Of a DNA stretch of 64,000 nt, positions 36,915-49,025 are shown in pieces (the first letter of the stretch is position 1; each line of letters begins with the position of its first letter). The translations under genes were made by a program, and so were the position numbers. The notes below the pieces were generated by a model. It was not told where the DNA came from. It was given only the letters and a program-made list of their open reading frames with translations, and did no database searches. Source of the stretch: Hermatobates lingyangjiaoensis (Eukaryota; Arthropoda; Insecta; Hemiptera; Hermatobatidae); NCBI GenBank assembly GCA_026182355.1, contig JAPFBL010000545.1, positions 62,001 to 126,000 of the forward strand, in the 5' to 3' direction.

Positions 36915-37128
36915 TTTCACGATGAATCACAAACACAGAACTAAGGAACAAACAGACGGTTGGAGACCAACCAACCGTCGCTTCACAAGTGCGCATGGTG
37001 TCCCTATCTCGACTCTTCTGATGACGGTTGAACCGAAAATTAGAGACAGTAAGTGTGTTCGTATCTTTGTTCTGTGTCCGTGGTTTACTGTAAAACGTTT
37101 GTTGTCCTTTTGGATCGTTTTCCTGTTT

Positions 37129-37135
<7 letters not shown>
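36915..37135. repeat. family-D hairpin, left arm decayed
   Basis: Right part CTGATGA, C, GGT/ACC stem, GAAAATTAG near 37018, then GTGTTCGTATCTTTGTTCTG. Shares 60 bases with 56985-57065. Confidence 0.78.
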
Positions 37136-37160
<25 letters not shown>

Positions 37161-37252
37161 CAAGTGATGCAATGAATGAAGTATTATAAAACCACAAGGA
37201 AACAAAAATTTTATTTCTAATGTTTTTTTATTTCCTTGTAGTATAATATACT

Positions 37253-37254
<2 letters not shown>

Positions 37255-37309
<55 letters not shown>
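37255..37309. repeat. (TA)n microsatellite
   Basis: Uninterrupted TA repeat between two hairpin elements. Confidence 0.95.
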
Positions 37310-37311
<2 letters not shown>

Positions 37312-37315
<4 letters not shown>

Positions 37316-37478
37316 CCATAATAAGAAATGTGAAAAAAAGACTAAGATCTTTCAACTGAAACAAGCGATCTTCGTTAGAGTCGAAAACTCTAATTTTCTC
37401 ATTTCTCTAATTTTTTCTCATTTAAAACAACAACCAATGATCAAACCATTTTTCCCATTTCAAATTGTGGTTTGATCA
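37312..37478. repeat. family-A hairpin, degenerate
   Basis: Keeps GACTAAGATCTTTCAACTGA and TTTCCCATTTCAAATTGTGG. The centre is replaced by CTCATTTCTCTAATTTT repeats. Confidence 0.75.
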
Positions 37479-37499
37479 TTTATACATATGAAAAACTAA

Positions 37500-37790
37500 T
37501 TGTCAACAATAACTCTTGATATAAAATATGAATTAAATAACCACATTAAAAAAATATATATTGGATAAAATGCTCTAAGGTCTTTCGTTATAACATCATC
37601 CGAGGGCTAAATGAACTAAAACTAAAAATAATTCAGACAGGGATGCCAGCAATCCTGAAGACTTCAATCAACCAGGTTAACTTGTTATATTTTTTGTTTT
37701 TGTTCATTTAGCTCTCTGATGATGTTGTAACGAAAGGCCTTAGAACATTGTAATTAATATATATTTGTTTACTGTGATGTTTAATTCATA
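37500..37790. repeat. hairpin, family E, copy 1
   Basis: Arms AAGGTCTTTCGTTATAACAT (37575) and the right arm motif CTGATGA, T, GTT/AAC stem, GAAAGG at 37716-37735. The same family is at 48596-48785. Confidence 0.82.
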
Positions 37791-37869
37791 TATATATATA
37801 TATATATACACATATATATATTTGTGTGTGTGTGTGTTTGTGGTTGTGTCTTGATAAAGTATGGACCGT

Positions 37870-38035
37870 GAAGTAAAAACGAAATAAAATTTATCAGGAT
37901 TCCTTTAGTTCTTTGGTTCAAATTAAACTCTCAATACATGTGAAAAAGGTTTTAAATTAAAAACTGAAATATCTGCATTGGTAGTTTAATTTGAACCTGA
38001 AGAACTGACAGTCCTGATAAATTTTATTTTGCACA
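37870..38035. repeat. hairpin, separate family
   Basis: Arms AATTTATCAGGATTCCTTTA and complement. The right arm has AAACTGAAATATCTGCATTG and CCTGAAGAACTGACAG. Confidence 0.72.
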
Positions 38036-38039
38036 TATC

Positions 38040-39290
38040 TATAAATAAAACATAATTTACACAGTTATACAGTAATAATGAATTGAGATCGTGCACCTCA
38101 AATAGTGCTCAAATAATAAATAGTATAAAAACAGAATGAGAAATAAACTTCACTGCTTTTCCTAGGCACGCCAAAGAAATGCCCTCAGAACTTTATATAT
38201 ATCAGTGAAAACTTTATGTATTCCACATTTGATATTGGATATTATGTTAGTAAGTAGATTACAGTAAGCATTTTTTTTTTAAATTCGTGCTGTTTTTCAT
38301 ACCATTCTTTAAAAGAAATACTACTTATGATTGAATAATACACTATGCTTTCCAAAACCAGATTTCCTCGTTTTACTATGCTGTATTTCATTACAGAAAA
38401 CATTGCACCATCAAGAAACACATTATTATTATGCATTATTTACCAGACACATGACTTTGCGCACACTTGAGATATAAAGATAGTATATTTAAATAAAGAA
38501 GCTTTCTATCTTAGTGCACTTGTAAATTAATTCTACACAGATACAAAATATTTTAACTATTTATCATAACTGTATATATATTTTAACAAATAAGTGGTAC
38601 TACAATTTATTGCAAAAATTAAGGACTATTTATGTATGTTGATTATTTTTTTATGTTCTTCCATATTTTCTTAATATCTGATGTATTTTTAATGTCACAT
38701 AATCATAAATGACGAGCATAGCCTCTGTAATGGTTTTCGATTAAATTAATGGTCACGATATTTTTATGATTGGATAAAAACTTCGAAGTTGTGGTAGTAT
38801 TAAAAACATTAATTAGTTAAAGTAAGAAATAAAACAATTAGAGATGCAGTATTCCATATTCATTAAAATTGCTACATACAACGTTTTCCAAGAAACTATA
38901 TATGTTTCCTATATGCTAATATATATGTTGTTCTATTAGTTTTCAATATCAAAATCAAATTCACTTCTTAAATTAAATTTTCAAATTTAAAAACGTTGGT
39001 TTTAAATGAGCCAACATTCCAGCTCATTTATTTGAGTTATACTTTACCAGAAGGTCCATATTTCGATAAATTTTGTATAATTGATAAAATTATGTAGGTT
39101 CTAAGTGTGTATGACAACTGTGTAAACATAATTTATAAAGTTGTATATACCAACTTTAAGAATAATAACTTTTAAATGAACACACATATTACACCTCTTT
39201 GTAATATAATTGTTTATTTTTTATTCACTCATTTCCATTTGATGCTCTTTTACATATACGTAGAAGTATTTTAATTTAATTTGTACCCCG
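38040..39290. other. AT-rich intergenic DNA
   Basis: No gene or repeat copy recognised. Confidence 0.55.
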
Positions 39291-39294
39291 CTGG

Positions 39295-39440
39295 ATTTAA
39301 GTAGTAAAAGTATGAATTTGATTTCAACCAGAAAGGATCTAAGCAGAAAAAGGATGAATTTAGTTTCAACCAGAAAGGATCTAAGCAGAAAAAGGATGAA
39401 TTGGATTTGAACCAGTGTGTATCTGAGTAGCAAAAAGCCG
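39295..39440 (+). repeat. 42-bp minisatellite, about 3.5 copies
   Basis: The unit contains TTCAACCAGAAAGGATCTAA and GCAGAAAAAGGATGAATT. The period is a multiple of three, so it gives a false 14-residue protein repeat on the - strand. Confidence 0.88.
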
Positions 39441-39489
39441 TATTTGATTTTAAAAGTACTGAGTTAGTTTTAAATGTTTTAGTTTTAAA

Positions 39490-39710
39490 TCTGTATATAT
39501 AAAATACAAAGTTTGTCTGTCTGTCCGCTATAGAAATAAAACTTAAGACATTTAGGTACAAAGAAACATATGGATCTTATATAACTTTTTTCGAGGGAAC
39601 TAACTACGGTATTTTGATTTTGATGAAAGTCCTTTTTTTGGATCTACAGTCCATAACCAAAACGCCGGGGCATAATCTACTGCCCAGACAACGCCAGGTA
39701 GATTAGCTAG
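39490..39710 (+). mobile_element. short Helitron-like non-autonomous element
   Basis: Starts TCTGTATATATAAAATAC and ends GATTAGCTAG followed by T, with A before the start. This fits the Helitron rule (5' TC, 3' CTAG, insertion between A and T, no target duplication). The start resembles Helitron 5' ends seen in other animals. A GC-rich pre-terminal stretch (GCCGGGGC, then GCCAGG) could form the 3' hairpin. 221 bases, no coding capacity. Confidence 0.55.
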
Positions 39711-40363
39711 TGCTTAAATAAATGAGTTAGTCCTGTTTATTTAACTACATGTTTTTTTGAGAAAATAATTTAAAAAATTAACCTAAACAAACAGTACCTA
39801 ATATTCAAATTATACCAATGAAAATAATTGCAATGAATTTTATAAATGACAATGATTTCATAATCTGCAAGAATAATCTACTGTATGAATTAATCGTTGT
39901 ATACTGAATTCAATTCAAATGAACTTAATAAAAAAAATTATAAAAACGAAATCCTGAGCATTTCCCGTAAACATGACTATTTCCATTGGACAATCTTCGG
40001 ATTCTCTTTCATGAACAATTTGAACATTGTATTTCATGAACAATCTATTCGGAAGAATCGAACAAGATATTGACATCCTTAATTTTAGAATAAAAACGTG
40101 GCAATAATACTGAAATATTATCGATTTTGAAAGATTTCTTGTGGATAGATTACCAGATTTTTAATGCACTAAAAGATATAAAATATCTACACGAATAAAT
40201 GAATTAATTGTGTATAAAGTAAGAAATAATGTATTAACTCAATCTTTCTTGATAATAAAATTTCTAACACAAAAAATGGAAGGAAACAGCACGAATTTAT
40301 TTAGGAAAGTGCAGATTACCTATATATAATAAAGGAAGATAATGATGTACTGAGATTATGTAT

Positions 40364-40656
40364 TTAGACAGCTATAAGTCTGGTCTTGCACTCTGAAGTG
40401 GCCCATAGCTCTGCCAAGCGTTCGTTCTGGGCGGATGTTATAGAGCCGGCTGACGATCGAGGGTTCTTCAGTCGACGAAGATCTAAGTTATGGCCAAGAG
40501 ACTGCATCCCTTTGGCAAGTTTGCCTAAAGGGCTGAGAACTGCTGAAGGGCTTGTAAGGACATCTTTGGCAGCAGCTCTTAGTGACTTCAAGGCATTTTC
40601 ACTTTGTGAACCAGGAAGTCCTTTCAGTGTTAAATCCTTTTCGCTGTTTGATTTTG
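40364..40656 (-). CDS. INPP5F: INPP5F terminal exon
   Basis: 293 bases, acceptor tattcttacag, stop TAA at 40364-40366. Encodes LTSPSAVLSPLGKLAKGMQS, a Leu/Arg-rich stretch, then AQNERLAELWATSECKTRL. Human INPP5F ends with the same arrangement (SPFAKIRSSMVQ, then QNELKKMFIQCQTR). Confidence 0.93.
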
Positions 40657-42415
40657 CTGTAAGAATATTTATTTGCTTAAAGCATTTTACTTATACATAC
40701 GATTAAACAATATGTCAACACAAGAAAAAAACAAAAGTGTTTACACTAATTGATGGTCGCCAGACTTCACAATGAATAATTCTAAAAAAAGTACTGAACA
40801 ATTCAAAAAGTGTAATTAATTGCATCCCAAGGTGTTACATAAAATTAAATACATACTAATTTTAATATCATGTGATTAGTGTTCATATAGTGATAGAGTA
40901 ATCAGTTCATGTTACAATATTGATAATGACAAGTGATGTCTAAATTTTTAGACATTCACACAAACAAAAAATTAATCTCTTAAAAAATTGCAAAACTTAA
41001 TTTGATTTTATTAATAAAAATCTCAAAAAAACACTTACTATGTAGACGAAATAACGAGTGTCATTCAGGAAAATTAGGAATCTTGTTAAAAACCAGGTTT
41101 AAATGAGGCGTTATTTTTAAAAATGTATCTCTTAAGGAAAAACTGTTACCAAACTGTACAAATATATATATATATATATATTTGTTAAAAGTAGCAGCAG
41201 CTTCTGCTTTCACGATTTTTGAGCTGGTGGCCTCAATCTTGCGGGCGATTTTTCTATCTTGTGGTTGGAGCTTCCACATATATTGTCCAAGGGACATCAA
41301 GAGCTTTCGACCATAATTACGTTGGTCATCGTCGGGTAAAATCTTCTTCTGGAATTATGCTTATATAAACTTCTTTAATTGATGTGATTTTGATTGGTCC
41401 AATAAAATTGCCTTATTGGTCAATCAGAGTACAGGTTTCAATTTTCGTTCTTATTTCATTTCATTTTAGGCTCTATGTTCTTGTTTGTTAGAATAACGAA
41501 CATTTCTTTCACTTGAAGATTAATTCAGGGGTTTCTTTCTTTGATGTATAAAGCCTCTAAAATATGCAGTTTATTAACATTTTCCTCTCGTTGGATAATA
41601 CTAGTGCCTTACACAAGCATTTCTCTGGTTAACTGTACATTGCACTTTTCCAGGGCATATGTGTATTTGGAGCGCCAGCAGCCAAATGAAGCGTTAATCT
41701 CCTGGAGAGCTTTGTTGTAGTTAACCCGATGTACTTTGAGGGCAGGTTCGTACATTCACTCGAAGTACAAGTATATTCGTACACCAAGTGACTACTTTGA
41801 AGCTCCTGGGTATTCTTCATTGGACTGTTTCTTAGCAGCAAGTATGTGTTTTTCTATTCTTGTAGTATATTACAAGTCTTATTCGGCTGTTTTCATTCGT
41901 AGCTCTTACATGAGCATGAACAATCTTTTGTATGGCATTTTCATCCTGTCTGTACTCTGTGTTCATGCAAACCTGATAGTACAGTTTGATTGTTTCATCG
42001 TTCGGAGCATTGGCATTTTCATTTTTCACGTGCCATTTTTCAAACTCATATATATATACAAGATTTCACATAAACACGTCAAATAACAATCAATGATCAA
42101 ACCATAAAAAGAAATGGGGAAAAAAGACTAAGATCCTTCAACCGTCTGACGAAGACCGCTTGTTACTGTTAAAATATCTTAGTCTCTTCTTCCCATTTCA
42201 TATTGTGGTTTGATCATGTATATATAAATGTATACCATGATAAACGGCAACGGTCCGGCAGGACAGATTACACTTCAAATAAACTGTGACATATACACAG
42301 AAACCAAAGACTACTTTTCAATATTTCGACCGTAATGGCGGTCGAAGCCGCCACTTCTCACAAAGAAAAGTGAGTTTTTGTTATGTTTCTGTCTTTGTGT
42401 CACAGTTTATTTAAA

Positions 42416-42504
<89 letters not shown>

Positions 42505-45500
42505 TAGACAGTTATTATTACCAAAGTTGAACTTTGGACAAAACTATATATTGCAATATAGGAAGTTTATTTATTAATTTTCTGTAAAACTTCTTACTTT
42601 AACTGGGTTTCGTTACTTAAAATAGTACTTTCTTACCGAGATTTTCTCCAACTCCTAAACGAACATTATCATCTAAATCAACCTCTCCAGAAGACCGTGA
42701 CAGAGTTCTCATCTGAAAAAAAAATTATATCAATAAGATAAAAATATTGGAATTTATGAGTTTAAGATCCATTAAGCAAAATTGATGAATATATATTTTT
42801 AAATGAAGATTGAATATCAAATTCTGGATTAAAAATATAATATTTATGACTCCATAAATCTATTATTATTCTTATTATTTTATAAATCTTATATTTATAA
42901 ATAATTTGAATTGAAAAAAATATATATTTGTTAAGACTTGATAAAACTTCTATGCCATCAACAAATAAATTGTATTTTGTTGATTCGAAAATAAAATTAA
43001 TGTACATAAACTGCTTTATATAGAAATGTTAGAATCATATTGTTCAAAGGAAAGTACTTTCAGAAATGTTCACAATAAAATATTTTTGACCTAATTGTTG
43101 ATTTGATGTATGCAATTAGCTTAAAAAAAAAAAAAAAAAATGGCTGTTGACTGTAAGATGATAGGTATAATATGGAAATAACATCAATGACCAGGGACGA
43201 TGTATACACACATATTAGCCAAACTAGAAATGATTGACCAATATCATTCAAAATGTTTATTTTGGTAGAAAACCATAAGTGAAAACTGGATTTCGCCAAA
43301 TGATACATATTTAAAGTAATTAACCTACCTGTTTTGATCTTTATTCTCCTAAACTTTCCAGTCATTATACACCTATCAAGTCAATCCGACGTGTTTATAT
43401 GTTGCCCTTTAGGCAGGCAACACGATACTACATCACGCATGTGACTGATTAATTCACGCAACAACAGCATAAGTCGAAATATATCAACCCTGGTACTTGT
43501 TAGGTGGGTTTTCTTGTTTGATATGAAATGAACTTGATGCCTGGGTCAATATCCTTGGCAATTAACCCACCCTCTCACTCTATCTGTCTACTACTCACTT
43601 TGTCTATCCTCATTTCCCTCCTTCCTTAGACAATCTACAACCTATTTTCCTCCTCTCACTCCATCTTTAGCCCCCTAACCAGTGCACTCTCTCACTCTCC
43701 CTCATTTTCTCATAATCCCACCATATCTGTCTCCACCACTCTCCTCTATCTGTAATTTATTAGCAGTTTTAGATAAACACTTAGTAGATTAAATACTAAT
43801 ATATTAAAAAAAAATATATATTCAAGAACGAATAATTTATTAAATAGCTACATATTAACTACAGAATCCAAACATACTGCGCTGCGCTATATTTGTTTTA
43901 AATATAGCAACACTAACTTTTTTATAATTATAGAAATTACAAAACTAAAATTATTTATTATTCACTAAAAGAAAACTCGAAAGTTATTAAATCTTTTTGA
44001 GCTTTAAGGGGTACATTAAAAAAAAAGTAATAATAAATAAAAATATTTTAACTGGTTTCGTACACTAGAGAAACAAGAAGAATTTTAAGTGTCACGCTAA
44101 TGAGAAAACTAATAAAATATCAATGTAATGTGGATTTATTGAAAGTTATATTCGAAACAAACAACTAATACAGAAATATATGACATATTTTCCACCTTTA
44201 CTAAAAGAACGTTATATATGAAAATGTTATCAAGTAATTTCATTATAACCACAAGTTAATTTATTTAAAAGTGAAAATAAATTTCAAAAAGTGAAATACC
44301 ATAAAGGAAATTAACCAAACCTTTACTAAATTCTGATATAACCCAGTATAATTTTTTTTTATCTACAGAAACTAATTTCACTTCTAAGGATACATATTTG
44401 TGAAAACTTATATTTAATTACAATGGTGTAATAAGCTCCTTTACTTCTACACAGAAACAAATTTCATAAATTGGTAGGTACTTTGAAAACACAAGTAAAT
44501 AACATGCAAATATAAAATTACTTTTAATATAGTTTGTGGTATCAACAAGTTATTATAATTGAGGGTAACTATTTCTAAAATTAAAAATAAAAATAAAAGT
44601 GTTTGGCAAAAATATACTAATAGTCACCACATAAAACATTCTATACCGAAAAAAAATCACATAAAATTGAATGTTCTATAAACACATCAATTCTACCAAT
44701 ATGGTGTTTTGTGTGCTTTTTTTTCTCAAATGTCTTCACCATGTGTCAATACTTTAGAAGTGCACTTTGAAATAAGAACGCACAATTTATCAATTTACAA
44801 TATCAAACCAAATGAACTAGATTTTAAAAATATTCTTCGGAATGACAGAGTGATTAGCGGGTTACCAGCACTTCAAGCGTATTAGCACCCGAAAAATCGA
44901 GTAAAAACATTAAAAGAAAAATGTCCCTTTTCCTTTTCCCTTTTGCGGATTAAATATGTTTTGTAAAAACCTTTATAACATACTTTACGTTTAAAAGCTG
45001 ATACACACTGTCATAGACTTGTCACAATTGTACAGTTAATATGTATTAAAGAAATATATATTGACAAAAACTGCGGTCTACAAAGAATCCATGTAGAATT
45101 ACGAAGAATGAAAGAACTGACACAATATTTGGATGAATCATAGTTACCACGATATGAGTCATCATCCGCTTGAGAAACAAAACAACACTGAAGGATAATT
45201 CCTGTTATTCCTCGTAGTAGCAGAGCCAAAGCTGCTAAGACACCCAGGGAGGGGAAAAAGATAAAAAATGAAGCAAAAAAAAATTTTAGATAAAAATTGA
45301 CTAACTGAAAAATAAGTAATAAATACATCACAATTATAACGTAGTGCAATCAGTTATTATGTGATATTTACTCATTGTAGGGTAAAAAGCTCATGAAATC
45401 GTCTCTACATTTAAAAATTTAATGGTATAAACAAGTGTTGGAACAACACTACGTGTTCGAAACGCGTTGTTTATACCATTAATTTTTTTTTAAATGTGGA

Positions 45501-47722
45501 GACCATTTCATTGGCTTTTTATCTTACATCACAATTATGAATAAATATAATTTAAAAAAAAAATCTACCGGAAAAGATAGCGTCTGAGGTATAATGTAGT
45601 GAAGTGAGAAACCTCCTCTGAAGCTCCTAACGTGACATGAGAGAGTTAGGGTCAGAGATATTGATTGAGGCTAGGCGCAAAAATAAAAAAAACTATTTAA
45701 TTTTATTAATATACACTTTTGGTTTTTTATTTTTTTTTAATTTCCTTTCCCTCCCAGGATTGACACTAATGCGACGATGAAAAGGGATCTTTCAACTTGT
45801 TTCGCTCTTTATACTGATCACATCTCCTCTTCTGTTGACGACGATTCTTCGAAATATAGAGGTGAATTCTGTCAGTTCTTTCAAAGTTATATATGAGCTG
45901 TTATTTTTGAAAGTGGTATAAGTCCATTTTTTTATGCATCGATATAATTAAGGGTTTGCATTTGAGTTAATTTAAAAATATTGGCAAACGTTAATCTATT
46001 CGAGTGATGTTTTAAATACTATACAACACCTTTAAAATTTTATTATGAAATAATAATTAATAATTTTTTTTTAAAAATAAATGATTTATTTATTACCCTA
46101 TTTATATTGACAGCTCTCAGAGAGGTTTCTAAGTTAACAATTTCAATCGTAATTTATATATAACATATACATCTCAAGGTTCATGTAAATGTTGTATTCA
46201 ACAAATATTCATAGTTTTCTATGCAGATATTTGTTTTTAAACACAAGAACGGAAAGAAACTTTAATTCGTGGAAACAAAATAAATACTATAATGGGAAGA
46301 AACAGATAAGTTTGATTTTCATCAATTTCGAGAAAAAATTAAATATTTAAATTAATTTAAAATTGTTATAAAACCTTAGATCCAGGAAAAAGGACTAAAA
46401 AGCATTGTCCTTAAATAAATTAAATAAAATAAAATCTCCGTAAACACACCTAAGTAAGGCAGAGTAAGGTGTTATATTACACTGACCTTATGAGGAAGGG
46501 AATCAAGTCCCAATGATGTAGGGACCTTCCTCTGCTGCTCAGAGGGATCCATGCCTACAGTTATTGAAGGAGCATCAGGGTCAGATGAGTTTAGCCTCTG
46601 ACTCATCACGATTCCAACATTAGGCAGGAAAGTGTCCACCTTCGAAGCGCATATTACATCATCATCCTCATCTGAAGAGTCCCCAATTTGTACGTCCTCA
46701 ACACGTTAAAAACACAATCACCTTCTTTGTAGGCAAAGAACAACTCGACGGAGTAATTACAAAACAATCATTGCCTTTCATTCATAAACACTTTATTTTA
46801 ACCACTCATTCAATAAATTTAGTGTCACATAGAAAAAGAATTAAGAACAACTTAAAAAGATAGTAAATTAAAAAAAAAATAAGTTTACATTTTTACAAAT
46901 ACTTTGTTATAAATTTTGCCAAAATAAAGTATTATTAAATGCAGCAACTACTAATTAATGGCTTTTTATATTAGGTGAAAATGATATCAATTACAAGATT
47001 ATACAGCTAACAAAAATTAAGAAGTTACCAATTTAACTAAAAACTATGCTGTTACAAATATACTAAATACATGTATACTCTGTGTATGACTAATAATAAG
47101 TGCATGTCACAATAAGTATGACATGAATACTCAGTGATCAATACAGGTGACATTAATTATAGTGTCACAGAAGAACTACAGCAGTCAAAGTTCAAAAACC
47201 TAAAGTATTTACAGGGCATCGGTAAAGCAATAAACGAATGAGGGCCAGGGTAACTCAGAGCCTTACGTTCTTACCTCTGGACTGGTAGATCCAGGGTTCG
47301 ATACCCACTCTGACCTTCAATTTACTTACGCGGGAGGTGAAACAAAAAAACTGAGCACGTCAGCTCAGTCGGTCCCGAGCTTGTTCGATGTTAATCGTTG
47401 AAGATACCCACTCTAAATACCCTTGACTTAGGACTCCCAATGTAAAATGCTCATTACGGTATTACAATCTTTGGCTTATGTGTATTCTCTCATCATACTG
47501 TAACCACTGTAACCTAACCTAAGTCTGGAGAAGCGTGAACCGTGAAGTTTACCATGTATTAGTGTAGAAATCACCTATAAGAGGTGCATACAACTTTACC
47601 ATAAAGATTACAAAATACCAAAGAAAAGAAAAACAAGAAATTCCTACAAGAAAAACTTTTTTTATAATTTATAATCGCAACACAACATTATCAAAAAATT
47701 ATGCTTGTATCATACAACGGAC

Positions 47723-47765
<43 letters not shown>

Positions 47766-48991
47766 TTCACAAACAAAGAAAAGCAACACACAGAGAAAGA
47801 GACACACTTACAAACTCAAATTTTCGGATGATCCGTCTTCAGGAGAAAAGAGAGAATGGGCGACCAAGCACGCCGGAAACACAACGGCAGGAAACCGTCC
47901 CGGCAACCGACCGTGCTGCCACGCGCGCCCGGTTCAGGAAGTAATGAAGTAGAGACGATCAGAAGAAAATTAATATTAAAATTAAAATTAAGAATTAAGG
48001 AAAGCAGTTCTGGTTCATTGAAGGTAAAATAAACAGCAGGAAGATAAATGAAGTATAAAAAGGAATATCGTGAAAAATACCTAAAAGCGTTGTGTTTCCG
48101 GCGTGCTTGGTCGCCCATTCTCTCTTTTCTCCTGAAGACGGATCATCCGAAAATTTGAGTTTGTAAGTGTGTCTCTTTCTCTGTGTGTTGATTTCTCTGT
48201 GTATATATATATATATCCACTTAAAATTCGAAAAAACGATCCAAACTGGACGCACATCAGTTCACAAACGAAGAAAAGCAACACACAGAGAAAGAGACAC
48301 ACTTACAAACTGAAATTTTCGGATGATCCGTCTTCAGCAGAAAAGAGAGAATGGGCGACCAAGCACGCCGGAAACACAACGGCAGGAAACCCATATATAT
48401 ATAATATAGCCATTTATAATATATAAAGAAAAAAAAGAATAAAATTTGAATAAAGTTGAAAAAAACAAGATTTAATATATAATCTATTTTAAGCTAAAAG
48501 GATAGTTTTTTGAAATTTAAATAGTATTTAAGTGAAGAAAGTTAAACATTAGTTTTATGTGTTCATATAGTCCATCCAGGGAAACAAAATACATTTCTCA
48601 GACAGGGATGCCAGCAATCTTGAAGACTTCAATCAGCCAGGTTAATTTGTTATTATGTTTTTTTTTTTTTTTTTTTTGGTTCTTTCATTCAGCTCTCTGA
48701 TGATGTTGTGACGAAAGGCCTTAGAGCATTTTAATTAATATATATTGTTTATTGTGGTATCTAATTCATATATTATATCAAGAGTTATTGTTGATTATTA
48801 ATTTATATCTAATATATTAATATTTATATATTATTGTAATATATTAATTTATATTACAATAAATTGTATAATTTTGTGTCTTATAGGACTAATGCAGTCA
48901 GCATAATATTACAATCTAAATATAAAACTTGTCGAAAGGAAAATATCGTTATATCGTTATAAGCTGGTTGAAAATTACAATATATATTATT

Positions 48992-49025
<34 letters not shown>

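Larger units (their letters stand above)
42715..46480 (-). other. INPP5F intron, mostly AT-rich
   Basis: Holds a pyrimidine-rich patch (43560-43750), the family-H hairpin and a degenerate arm. A hydrophobic - strand frame at 45349-45011 (LGVLAALALLLRGITGIIL) has splice-like edges but phases that do not fit the neighbouring exons. Confidence 0.55.

Noticed and set aside
36382..37205. Several 64-104 codon frames on both strands
   Set aside because: They lie in inverted repeats and translate (TA)n to Tyr-Ile. None has conserved protein features.
39221..39561. Protein with a 14-residue repeat on the - strand
   Set aside because: A 42-bp minisatellite, open only because its period is a multiple of three.
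45011..45349. 112-codon - strand frame with a hydrophobic segment as an INPP5F exon
   Set aside because: Possible splice edges give phase 1 at both ends, which does not fit the phase-0 neighbours. No similarity to the INPP5F tail.
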